A stretch of DNA of 15,254 nucleotides from an uncultured Collinsella sp. GTDB taxonomy: Bacteria > Actinomycetota > Coriobacteriia > Coriobacteriales > Coriobacteriaceae. Positions 7,042 through 13,773 of the stretch are shown one piece after another. The translations under genes and the position numbers were made by a program. The notes beneath the pieces are model-generated. The model worked only from the letters and a program-made list of their open reading frames with translations. It was not told the origin of the DNA and ran no database searches. How positions within the stretch are numbered: the first letter of the stretch is position 1; every line of letters starts with the position of its first letter. The DNA is taken from contig UQNC01000044.1 of NCBI GenBank assembly GCA_900542175.1, positions 1 through 15,254 on the forward strand, in the 5' to 3' direction.

Positions 7042-7159
7042 GCGCGGAGTCAAATAGGACGACCTAATTGGCCTCTAAAGCGTTTCGCCATGATGCGTAT
7101 GGGCTAGAATGGCTCTGGCATTTATGTAGTTAAAACCAAAGAGAGGCAAGGTAGCGGGA

Positions 7160-7978
7160 ATGGCTGAGATGACGCTCGAGGGTGTGGACGCTCGCCCCGA
7201 GGACTCCATGTTTGCCCTGGGTCGCGTACATTCGATTGAAACGATGGGTACGGTCGACGGTCCCGGCATCCGCTTCGTAGTGTTTGTCCAAGGCTGTCCC
7301 ATGCGCTGCGCGTATTGCCACAACCCCGATACCTGGTCGGTTAAAGGCGGCACCATGGTGACCGTCGAGCACCTTATGGACGAGTTCCAGAGTAACCATG
7401 AGTTTTACCGCAGCGGCGGCATTACGGTTTCGGGTGGCGAGCCGCTTCTGCAGCCCGAGTTTTTGGCCGACCTGTTCCGTGCAATGCACAACAACCCCGA
7501 TGGCCGCGTGCATACCTGCCTTGACAGCTGCGGATATGCGTTTGACCCCAACCACCCCGAGAAGTTCGAAGCTGTTCTCAACGAGACCGATATGGTGCTG
7601 CTCGACATTAAGCACGCCGATTCCGTCGAGCATAAAAAGCTGACCGGTTGCGATCCCGCACGCATTCTGGCGTTTGGTGATGAGCTTGCTCGTCGCAGGA
7701 TCAAAGTCGTTATCCGTCACGTGGTGGTGCCGGGCATTACCGACACGGTGGAGGAGTGCGAGGCGCTCGGTCGTCTGATCGCCCCGTGGCACAACGTGGT
7801 GGGCCTGGAAATGCTGCCGTATCACACGATGGGTGTCGTCAAGTACGAGCAACTGGGGATTCCCTATAAGCTTGAGGGCGTACCTCAGATGGATACCGCG
7901 CGCATGCCCGAACTGCGCAACGCCGTCATGGCCGGCATGAAAAAACGCCGCGCCGAGCTCAGGTCGGCTATCAGCTAA
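7160..7978 (+). CDS. pflA: Pyruvate formate-lyase activating enzyme (radical SAM)
   Basis: The 272-residue radical SAM protein has the CxxxCxxC cluster motif as CPMRCAYC (Cys46, Cys50, Cys53). It also has the activase-type start VHSIETMGTVDGPGIRFVVFVQGC, a TVSGGEPLLQ SAM-binding region, DIKH and LEMLPYHTMG. These are typical of PflA, which uses SAM and a 4Fe-4S cluster to make the glycyl radical on pyruvate formate-lyase in anaerobes. The N terminus is about 17 residues longer than in E. coli PflA. No pflB lies in the window, so the partner must be elsewhere or beyond the ends. ATG at 7160 follows GAGAGGCAAGG and AGCGGGA. A TAGAAT at 7105-7110 may be its -10, but the -35 is poor. Activases of other glycyl radical enzymes are less likely because the extra ferredoxin-type Cys cluster is absent. 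Confidence 0.92.
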   Translation: MAEMTLEGVDARPEDSMFALGRVHSIETMGTVDGPGIRFVVFVQGCPMRCAYCHNPDTWSVKGGTMVTVEHLMDEFQSNHEFYRSGGITVSGGEPLLQPEFLADLFRAMHNNPDGRVHTCLDSCGYAFDPNHPEKFEAVLNETDMVLLDIKHADSVEHKKLTGCDPARILAFGDELARRRIKVVIRHVVVPGITDTVEECEALGRLIAPWHNVVGLEMLPYHTMGVVKYEQLGIPYKLEGVPQMDTARMPELRNAVMAGMKKRRAELRSAIS

Positions 7979-8172
7979 GGGCAGCTAAAAGGGCTCCCGT
8001 CCCAAAAAACTGGTTAAAGCTGCGGTGAAATACGCAACAGATTTGATTGATGTGCATAGAAACACCTGTGGTTTCTTTAGAATCACCTTAAACCTCGCTG
8101 AATATCCTGGGAAAGAAATACCTGCTCGCTATTATGCTTCCTGTATATAAATGGCGGCAGTCAGGAGGCTAT
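7979..8172. other. Intergenic stretch with CCC-rich post-stop motif and possible promoter
   Basis: After pflA the sequence AAAGGGCTCCCGTCCC (7988-8003) runs into six A residues. A related motif follows the engB stop (10815-10828). GCAGCT (7981-7986) and AGCTGC (8018-8023) form a loose inverted repeat. TATATA at 8144-8149 may be the -10 of the next gene, with no good -35. Nothing here is a convincing terminator. Confidence 0.3.
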
Positions 8173-9288
8173 GTGCGAAACAACGCATCGCGGAGCGGAT
8201 ATACGCCCCGGCATGGCGATAAACAGGAAGTGCCGGGCGCGTCATGTTGTGACCTTATCGTTATTCGTTCCCGTGTGGCAAGGCTTGCTATTGCCGGAGT
8301 TGCTGTTCTGGCGGTCATTATCCTCGCAATGACTGCCAAGACCTATGCATCGCAGCGGGTGACCTTATCCGGCGAAGCGACAGTACAAGCGCAAAATGAA
8401 AAAGCTTCAAAGTCAAAGTGTGAGGCAAAGCAGGCTCTATCGACGGTTGGTCTGCAGGCCGGATTATCGATGGCAGACTTTAACGACATTCCCGCGAGTG
8501 ACGCGATTCAGGCCTTCTCGCTTGTGGGCGGCAAGGCGCCCGCATGCTCAAACGTTCAGCTTGCGGCGCTCGAAGATGCCGTCGCAAAAGCCGAGGAATT
8601 GGGAGAGGTCGGCTTTGTGTTCTACGACCTGACAAGCGGTGAGGGCGTTGCGTACCACAGCAATCTTGAGATATACGGCGCCAGTAGCTATAAGGCACCG
8701 TACGCGCTCTATATTTGCGAATCATTGGTCGAGACGGGGCAGGTGTCGCTTGATGATCCCTTGGGCACCTATGGCAGCTCTAGCATGGGTTGGCAGACGG
8801 TGCGAGACCTGATTGAGGCGGCGGTTGTTAATTCGGATAACGATTCGTATATCGCATTGCGCAGCGCGTTCGACCAAGATGGTTATGAGGATTGGGCGGC
8901 AAGCCTCGATATCGATGACGCCCCGCTCGATGTCATGAGCGATTTTCCCACCTATTGCCCATGTTCCTCGGCAAAGCTGTGGCACGAGATGAGCGAGTAT
9001 CTTAACGGGGACACCGAAACCTCGCAGTGGCTGTCGGGTCTCCTTGCCGCTACGACGAGATCGTTTATTCGTGACGGCATCGCGGACGATCAGGTTTTGG
9101 TGCGCAACAAAGGCGGCTGGATCTGCGAGGGCGGTTACTATTCGACCTGTGATGCGGGGCTTATCGATGCGGACGATCACGCCTACGTCATGAGCATCAT
9201 GACGTCTATGCCTTGGAGTGATCAGTCGGGTGCCTTGGTTTCGCAGATAGCCTCTGCGCTATATGACATGCGTGCCGTATTGTCCTAG
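8173..9288 (+). CDS. Membrane-anchored class A beta-lactamase-like serine hydrolase
   Basis: With GTG at 8173 the protein has 371 residues. A basic N-terminal tail is followed by one hydrophobic helix at about 38-55 (LAIAGVAVLAVIILAM), then a likely extracytoplasmic linker and the catalytic domain from about 125. Penicillin-recognising motifs are visible: SSYK (Ser171, Lys174), SDN (221-223) and KGG at 313-315 in place of KTG. The family includes class A beta-lactamases and cell-wall enzymes, and resistance should not be assumed. I cannot place a clear Glu166-type omega-loop residue. Several Cys lie in the outer domain, so disulfides are possible. GTG 8173 is preferred because AGGAGG (8163-8168) precedes it. 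The upstream in-frame ATG at 8134 has no site and overlaps promoter-like AT-rich sequence. Likely role: peptidoglycan-related hydrolase or PBP-like protein. Confidence 0.82.
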   Translation: MRNNASRSGYTPRHGDKQEVPGASCCDLIVIRSRVARLAIAGVAVLAVIILAMTAKTYASQRVTLSGEATVQAQNEKASKSKCEAKQALSTVGLQAGLSMADFNDIPASDAIQAFSLVGGKAPACSNVQLAALEDAVAKAEELGEVGFVFYDLTSGEGVAYHSNLEIYGASSYKAPYALYICESLVETGQVSLDDPLGTYGSSSMGWQTVRDLIEAAVVNSDNDSYIALRSAFDQDGYEDWAASLDIDDAPLDVMSDFPTYCPCSSAKLWHEMSEYLNGDTETSQWLSGLLAATTRSFIRDGIADDQVLVRNKGGWICEGGYYSTCDAGLIDADDHAYVMSIMTSMPWSDQSGALVSQIASALYDMRAVLS

Positions 9289-9377
9289 CCCTTGGTGACC
9301 GAAACGTTCTAGTCTTGGAATCACAAAGCTTGCCGTGTTCATATGCTCCTAAATGGCATCGAGTGTGATGTGATGGC

Positions 9378-9406
9378 TTCGAATAGCTCTTAATTGCTGG
9401 TACCAT
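9378..9406 (+). promoter_or_regulatory. Possible extended -10 promoter for mtnN-engB
   Basis: TGGTACCAT (TG at 9398-9399, TACCAT at 9401-9406) resembles an extended -10, with TTCGAA 17 bp upstream as a weak -35. The same TGNTACCAT form occurs on the minus strand before thrC, which raises its credibility slightly. Confidence 0.35.
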
Positions 9407-9443
9407 ACGTGGATACGAGTTGTTTATGGGTTTGGGGGACGGT

Positions 9444-10184
9444 ATGGCCACCATCGCGATTATCGGGGCACTTGAAAAAGAGGTCGCGCAGATTAAAGAG
9501 GAGCTTGACGGTGCGCAGGTAGCACAGGAGGCCGGTCTGACAGTCGTAAGTGGCGAGCTTGACGGCCTGACGGTCGTTGCCACGACTGCTGGCATGGGTA
9601 CCGTGAATGCTGCCGCTGCAACGCAGCACCTCATTAGCAAATATGCCCCGCAGTCCGTTGTGTTTTCGGGCATTGCGGGTGGTTTAAACCCTAGGCTCCA
9701 TATCAATGATGTCGTCATTGGCAAGTGCCTGCGTTACCTGGATACCGATACGGCACTCATCGCAGAGTCTGCTCCGGAACTTGAGGAGTTTGCTTCAACG
9801 GGTGCCCTCGTGCAGATTGCCGGTGCCGTGCTCAGGGATCATGGTTTTGTCGATGCCGGGGTTCTCGATACCGCTGCGGGCGATAATCCCAAGCAGTTCC
9901 TGTGCGGAACCATTGCCACGGGCGACCGCTTTGTGACGGGCGATGTTATGCGCAATGCCGCCATCGAGGCGACGCACGCCGATTGTGTCGAGATGGAGGG
10001 CGCGGCAATCGCCCATATCGCGACCAAGAACGGTGTCGATTGCTTGGTGCTGCGTGCCATCAGCGATAATTGTGACGAGGCATACGATGCATTTTGCGAG
10101 CGTGAGTTTGATCTGGATGAGTATGCCCGCACCGCGAGTAGCATCACGCTCGATATCGTTCGCCGCATTGCTGCAGCGTGCTAA
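9444..10184 (+). CDS. mtnN: 5'-methylthioadenosine/S-adenosylhomocysteine nucleosidase
   Basis: The 246-residue protein has the nucleosidase signature throughout: IGALEKEV with catalytic Glu11, TAGMGTVNAAAATQ, VFSGIAGGLNP, IATGDRFV, VEMEGAAIAH (Glu183-Met184-Glu185 ribose site) and RAISDNCDE with catalytic Asp208. It cleaves MTA and SAH to adenine and the thio-ribose, recycling the products of SAM-dependent reactions. It may also handle 5'-deoxyadenosine from radical SAM enzymes such as the PflA encoded nearby; that link is inference. Length is close to the usual 230-240. ATG at 9444 is chosen because GGGGGA precedes it and the family starts at MATIAIIGALEKE. ATG 9426 and TTG 9420 are less suited. 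engB follows 38 bp downstream, suggesting a shared transcript. Confidence 0.95.
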   Translation: MATIAIIGALEKEVAQIKEELDGAQVAQEAGLTVVSGELDGLTVVATTAGMGTVNAAAATQHLISKYAPQSVVFSGIAGGLNPRLHINDVVIGKCLRYLDTDTALIAESAPELEEFASTGALVQIAGAVLRDHGFVDAGVLDTAAGDNPKQFLCGTIATGDRFVTGDVMRNAAIEATHADCVEMEGAAIAHIATKNGVDCLVLRAISDNCDEAYDAFCEREFDLDEYARTASSITLDIVRRIAAAC

Positions 10185-10222
10185 CCCGTTTGTTGTAAGT
10201 GACCTACGACCAAGGAGTGTCC

Positions 10223-10813
10223 ATGGCCGATTCCATTAACTACCAGCTTGCCAAGTTCGTCGCCAGCTACGGCAAGGTTTCACAGATTCCCGAGTCCACC
10301 TGTCCCGAGGTAAGTTTTGTCGGCCGCTCCAACGTAGGCAAGTCGTCGATTATGAACAAGCTCTTTGGCCGCAAGAATCTGGTCAAGGTTTCGAGCACGC
10401 CGGGCAAGACGAGCAACATTAACTTCTTCGAGGCTGACGACGTGCACTTTGTCGACCTTCCGGGCTATGGTTTCGCCCGCCGTTCCAAGGCTGAGCGCGA
10501 CCGCTGGGCCGAGCTCATCGGCGACTTCTTCGACTCCGAGCGCAGCTTTAACCTGGTTGTGTCGCTGGTGGACATTCGCCATGACCCCAGCAAGCTCGAT
10601 CATGACATGATCGACTACCTGCAGGGCAATGAGTTCAACTTTATCGTTTGCCTCACCAAAGCCGACAAGCTCAGCCGCACCCAGCAGGCCCGCCAGGCAG
10701 CAGCCATCAAAAAGCAGCTCAACGTCCCGGCCGAAAACGTAATCATCACAAGCTCCCAGACTGGCACCGGTATCGATGAACTCAAGCGCCGCATCGCCGA
10801 GGCTTGCCTCTAG
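10223..10813 (+). CDS. engB: Ribosome biogenesis GTP-binding protein YsxC/EngB
   Basis: The 196-residue GTPase has G1 GRSNVGKSS (34-42), a STPGKT G2 region (58-63), G3 DLPGYGFA (78-85), G4 TKAD and G5-like TSSQTGTG. The order and length fit YihA/YsxC/EngB, an essential assembly factor of the large ribosomal subunit in the cytoplasm. ATG at 10223 follows AGGAG (10214-10218). The in-frame GTG at 10199 lacks a site. The gene converges with thrB, and the 258-bp gap between the stop codons contains a large palindrome instead of an ordinary short terminator. Confidence 0.95.
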   Translation: MADSINYQLAKFVASYGKVSQIPESTCPEVSFVGRSNVGKSSIMNKLFGRKNLVKVSSTPGKTSNINFFEADDVHFVDLPGYGFARRSKAERDRWAELIGDFFDSERSFNLVVSLVDIRHDPSKLDHDMIDYLQGNEFNFIVCLTKADKLSRTQQARQAAAIKKQLNVPAENVIITSSQTGTGIDELKRRIAEACL

Positions 10814-10845
10814 TAAGGGTCCCATCCCAGTAAGGGCCCCCACCA
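10812..10845 (+). repeat. Imperfect 17-bp tandem repeat at the engB stop
   Basis: AGTAAGGGTCCCATCCC (10812-10828) is followed directly by AGTAAGGGCCCCCACCA (10829-10845), identical at 13 of 17 positions. The first copy begins inside the engB TAG codon. Its AAGGGTCCCATCCC part resembles AAAGGGCTCCCGTCCC found after pflA. The function is unknown. Confidence 0.5.
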
Positions 10846-10891
10846 ATAAAAAGCCAAACCATCAGCCCGGCGCCCCTTCAAAGCGTGGGTT

Positions 10892-11078
10892 CCTATAGAC
10901 ATCGTAGACCACGTTGCTGTAGGGCCGCCCAAGGGTATCCCCTTAAAAACATTCCGCAGCACGAGGCCCGCTTATCCGTAGCTCCGAAGGAGCAGGATAA
11001 GCGGGCCTCAAGTGCGAGGACGTTTTTAAGGGGATACCCTTGGGCGGCCCGAAGGGATTAACTAGCGATGTCTACAGG
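10892..11078. repeat. 187-bp nested quasi-palindrome between engB and thrB
   Basis: Arms read inward as blocks. 10892-10904 pairs with 11066-11078 (12 of 13). 10922-10950 pairs with 11022-11050 (29 of 29). 10963-10977 pairs with 10995-11009 (15 of 15). GCTCC (10981-10985) pairs with GGAGC (10989-10993), leaving a GAA loop. The unpaired segments between blocks have similar lengths (17/15, 12/12, 3/1) but different sequence. The outermost right arm contains the thrB stop codon (11072-11074). The 29-bp arm ends in AAAAAC/GTTTTT, so transcripts from either side gain a U-run after the inner hairpin, and a bidirectional terminator is plausible. A non-autonomous mobile element or intergenic repeat family is the alternative. 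I see no target-site duplication. Confidence 0.85.
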
Positions 11079-11953
11079 TACTCGATTTGAGCGCCTTCCG
11101 TGTCGCACGTCAGAATATGCGTGTCACATTTGGGGAACTGCTCACGCAGCTTGACCTGCAGGAACTTGGCTACGATAGTGTCATCGGTTACAGCCATAAG
11201 GGTCGAGCCGGAGCCACTGATCCAGATGGTCTTGGCGCCGCCATTAAGGCAGGTGTCGCGCACAGCGTTGTAATCGGGAATCAGGCGGCGGCGATAGGGC
11301 TCCTGGATGCGGTCGTCGTTGGCGGCGGCAATCAGGTCAAGGTCGCCGGTCTCCAGGCCGCGCGTCATGCCGGCGATGCGGCCCATCTGCCATACGGCGG
11401 TGGAGAGTGGAATCTCCTGCGGCACAACCTTGCGCGCCTCGCTCGTATGCACCTCGTAGGGCGGAATCACGGTAATAAAACGCAAGCGATCGCTCACCTC
11501 GTAGCGCAGACACTGGGGGAGCGAATCAGTCGGCGTAAAGGAGCAAACGGCACCACCCAGGATGGCAGGGGCGACGTTATCGGGATGGCCCTCGACCTCG
11601 GTGGCAATGCGGACGAGCTCGGCACGGTCGACGGTGTGGCCCGTCAGCGCGGCGGCGGCCATAATGCCGGCGACGACGCAGGTGGAGCTGGAGCCCAGGC
11701 CGCGAGCGACGGGCACATCGGTTTGAATGTCGATGGCAACGGGAAAAGCCGGCTCGCCCCATGCGGCCAGCGCATCCACAAAGCTCACGTAGACTAGGTT
11801 GTTCTCGTTTTGGAACTCCTCGGGGCAACCCGTGATGGTGAGCTTGTCGGCGCGCTCAAAGGTGAAGTGCGAGTAGAGGCTGACGGCCATGCCGAGGGTG
11901 TCGTAGCCGATGCCTAGGTTTGCGCTGGTGGCGGGGACGGTGATCTTGATCAT
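11072..11953 (-). CDS. thrB: Homoserine kinase (GHMP family)
   Basis: The 293-residue protein starts with KITVPATSANLGIGYDTLG, the GHMP N-terminal block. It has the ATP-binding motif VPVARGLGSSSTCVVAG (about 80-96), EGHPDNVAPAILGG in the middle and ISGSGSTLMAV near the C terminus. It phosphorylates homoserine to O-phosphohomoserine, the substrate of the threonine synthase encoded just upstream on the same strand. Length is normal. The ATG at 11953 is preceded on the minus strand by AGGAGA. A terminator and a 198-bp gap separate it from thrC, so it may need its own promoter or read-through. The stop codon lies inside the outer arm of the large palindrome. Confidence 0.94.
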   Translation of the reverse strand: MIKITVPATSANLGIGYDTLGMAVSLYSHFTFERADKLTITGCPEEFQNENNLVYVSFVDALAAWGEPAFPVAIDIQTDVPVARGLGSSSTCVVAGIMAAAALTGHTVDRAELVRIATEVEGHPDNVAPAILGGAVCSFTPTDSLPQCLRYEVSDRLRFITVIPPYEVHTSEARKVVPQEIPLSTAVWQMGRIAGMTRGLETGDLDLIAAANDDRIQEPYRRRLIPDYNAVRDTCLNGGAKTIWISGSGSTLMAVTDDTIVAKFLQVKLREQFPKCDTHILTCDTEGAQIEYL

Positions 11954-11979
11954 GGGAATCTCCTGGGCGGTCTGCCTGT

Positions 11980-12063
11980 TTAGTTCGCTGCTCGGGCAGT
12001 CCTGGCTCGCTCGGAAAGCACATTAAGTGCTTTCCGGCTCGTGCGGAACTCGCGACGAACTAA
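11980..12063. repeat. Nested palindrome in the thrC-thrB gap
   Basis: An inner hairpin pairs GGAAAGCAC (about 12014-12022) with GTGCTTTCC (about 12028-12036) around ATTAA. An outer pair, TTAGTTCG (11980-11987) and CGAACTAA (about 12056-12063), encloses it, with poorly matching segments of about 25 and 20 nt between. Positions may be off by one base. No U-run follows directly. It lies between the thrC terminator and thrB, in the leader of any separate thrB transcript. Confidence 0.55.
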
Positions 12064-12105
12064 TCGGCCAGACCCGCTCGCATGTTCGTCATCATCCCGA
12101 AAGCT

Positions 12106-12140
12106 AAATAAAAAGAAGGTGCGCCGGCTTTCGCCGGCGC
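12106..12140 (-). terminator. Rho-independent terminator of thrC
   Basis: On the minus strand a perfect 8-bp GC stem, GCGCCGGC/GCCGGCGC (12121-12140), closes a GAAA tetraloop. It is followed by ACCTTCTTTTTATTT. It begins 12 nt after the thrC stop codon. On the plus strand no T-run follows, so it works one way. Confidence 0.85.
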
Positions 12141-12152
12141 TTAATAAGGGAT

Positions 12153-13670
12153 CTAGTTGGTGCTCATTCGTTTTGCTGCGGACTCGACGTAGCTGGCCAT
12201 CTCATCGACGTCGCAGACGTCCTCGAAGCGGACGGGCTTGGACTCGAGCTCGGCGAGCTGGGTCGGGGCGACCGTATCGGTGGCCTGTTCGAGCACGCGC
12301 ATGGCCTCAAAGTCGTCCTCGGGAACGTCGAGCCCCAGAGCGTCGCAGCAGGCGCGCGGGAACTTGTAGGGGCTGGCGGTCGAAAGCAGCACGCGGGCCT
12401 TGGCGCCCTCGGCGGGGGCGACCTGCTCAAAGACGTGATAGCCGCAAGCGGTGTGCGGGTCGATCACGTAGCCGTTCGCGTCCCAGCAGCTCTTGATGGC
12501 AGCGCGGACCTCGTCCTCGCTGGCCCAGCCGCAGCCAAAGACGCTCTGAATCTTTGCCAGCAGCTTGGCGGGCACTTCGTAGCGACCGGTCTGCGCTAGC
12601 TGCTCCATAAGGCCGGCAACGAGCTCACAGTCGCCATCGGACAGGAAGTAGAGCATGCGCTCCAGGTTGGAGCTGATGAGGATGTCCATCGACGGCGAGA
12701 TGGTCGTGAAGAACGGACGGTTGCGGTCGTAAACGCCGGTGGTCAGGAAGTCAGCCAGAACGTTGTTCTTGTCGCTCGCGACGATGAGCTTGGCGACGGG
12801 CAGACCCATGCGCTTGGCATAGTAGCCGGCCAGGATATCGCCAAAGTTGCCGGTCGGCACGCAGAACTCCACGGCATCGCCGGCCTCCAGGCGTCCGGCG
12901 CGCAGCAGCTGCGCATAGGCGGCAAAGTAGTAGACAACCTGCGGCACCAGGCGGCCGACGTTGATGGAGTTGGCGCTCGAGAGCACCGTGCCGGCGGCCT
13001 CCAAGCGCTCGGCAAGTTCCTTATCGGCAAAGATGCGCTTGACGGCGCTCTGGGCGTCGTCAAAGTTGCCGCGGATACCGCAGACGGCGACGTTGTCGCC
13101 CTCCTGCGTGGACATCTGCAGGTTCTGGACGCGGCTGACCTTGCCCTCGGGATAAAAGACAGTGATGCCCGTGCCCGGAGCGTCGGCAAAGCCGGCGAGT
13201 GCTGCCTTGCCCGTGTCGCCCGACGTGGCGGTGACGATCATGATGCGCTCGGCGCCGCCGTCCTTGGCGGAGGTGCGGGCCATAAGGCGGGGGAGCATCT
13301 GCAGGGCGACGTCCTTGAAGGCGCTCGTGGGGCCGCCAAAGAGTTCCATCACATAGGTCTGAGGGGCGTCAGCGCCCGGCGCAGCGTCGAGTTTGACGAG
13401 CGGCGTAACCTCTTCGCTCGCGAACGTGCCGCGGTATGCCTCGTCGACACACGCCGAAATTTCTTCGGCCGTGTAATCATTCAGTAACATTCCCAACACA
13501 TCTTGAGCGATTTCAAAGTACGATTTATCTGCAAGCGAGCTGATATCGACCTGCTGGGTGCCAAGCTCGTCCGAGACAAACAAACCCCCGTCGGGAGCGA
13601 TGCCGGTGCGGATTGCCACCTTACTTGAGCACGATAAAGTGCGTCCTCGTGTACTATGATAAGTTCCCAT
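12153..13670 (-). CDS. thrC: Threonine synthase (PLP-dependent)
   Basis: The 505-residue protein is of the longer threonine synthase type. YHSTRGRTLSCSSKVAIRTG and APDGGLFV form the N-terminal domain. FGGPTSAFKDVALQ carries the PLP lysine (Lys119), followed by TATSGDTGKAA for phosphate binding, VPTGNFGDILAGYYAKRMG, and a C-terminal part with HTACGYHVF and STASPYKFP. It converts O-phosphohomoserine to threonine and phosphate. The start at 13670 is chosen because GAGGAG lies upstream and the homology begins at MGTYHSTRG. An in-frame ATG at 13715 would add 15 unrelated residues and overlaps the putative promoter. The gene diverges from the aspartate kinase gene and has its own terminator. Confidence 0.95.
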   Translation of the reverse strand: MGTYHSTRGRTLSCSSKVAIRTGIAPDGGLFVSDELGTQQVDISSLADKSYFEIAQDVLGMLLNDYTAEEISACVDEAYRGTFASEEVTPLVKLDAAPGADAPQTYVMELFGGPTSAFKDVALQMLPRLMARTSAKDGGAERIMIVTATSGDTGKAALAGFADAPGTGITVFYPEGKVSRVQNLQMSTQEGDNVAVCGIRGNFDDAQSAVKRIFADKELAERLEAAGTVLSSANSINVGRLVPQVVYYFAAYAQLLRAGRLEAGDAVEFCVPTGNFGDILAGYYAKRMGLPVAKLIVASDKNNVLADFLTTGVYDRNRPFFTTISPSMDILISSNLERMLYFLSDGDCELVAGLMEQLAQTGRYEVPAKLLAKIQSVFGCGWASEDEVRAAIKSCWDANGYVIDPHTACGYHVFEQVAPAEGAKARVLLSTASPYKFPRACCDALGLDVPEDDFEAMRVLEQATDTVAPTQLAELESKPVRFEDVCDVDEMASYVESAAKRMSTN

Positions 13671-13706
13671 ATAACACTGCTCCTCGGATGCCTTGGTCCC
13701 AATCGG

Positions 13707-13723
13707 TGAAACCATGGTATCAG
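13707..13723. promoter_or_regulatory. Overlapping divergent -10 elements and palindrome between thrC and lysC
   Basis: TGAAACCATGGTATCA (13707-13722) is a palindrome matching at 14 of 16 positions, centred on CCATGG. On the minus strand it contains TGATACCAT, an extended -10 placed about 45 nt before the thrC start. On the plus strand TGGTATCAG (13715-13723) could be the lysC -10. The -35 hexamers are weak on both sides. One factor bound here would control both genes. Confidence 0.4.
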
Positions 13724-13773
13724 AGCGCGCAAAACAGGTTTGCAGAGGCTTTTAGAAAGGTAACCTCAAGCCC

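Noticed and set aside
9301..9309. GAAACGTTC palindrome resembling a LacI box after the serine hydrolase gene
   Set aside because: Flanks do not match the 17-bp box, and it lies far from the sucrose genes next to a stop codon.
10892..11078. Insertion sequence or CRISPR explanation of the large palindrome
   Set aside because: There is no ORF inside, no target-site duplication that I can see and no repeated spacers.
12041..12496. Plus-strand ORF of 151 codons over the thrC 3' end
   Set aside because: Mostly antisense to thrC, extremely Arg/Ser-rich, and it crosses the thrC terminator.
13671..13773. Possible lysine riboswitch upstream of lysC
   Set aside because: The gap is only 103 bp and lacks the length and helices of a lysine riboswitch.
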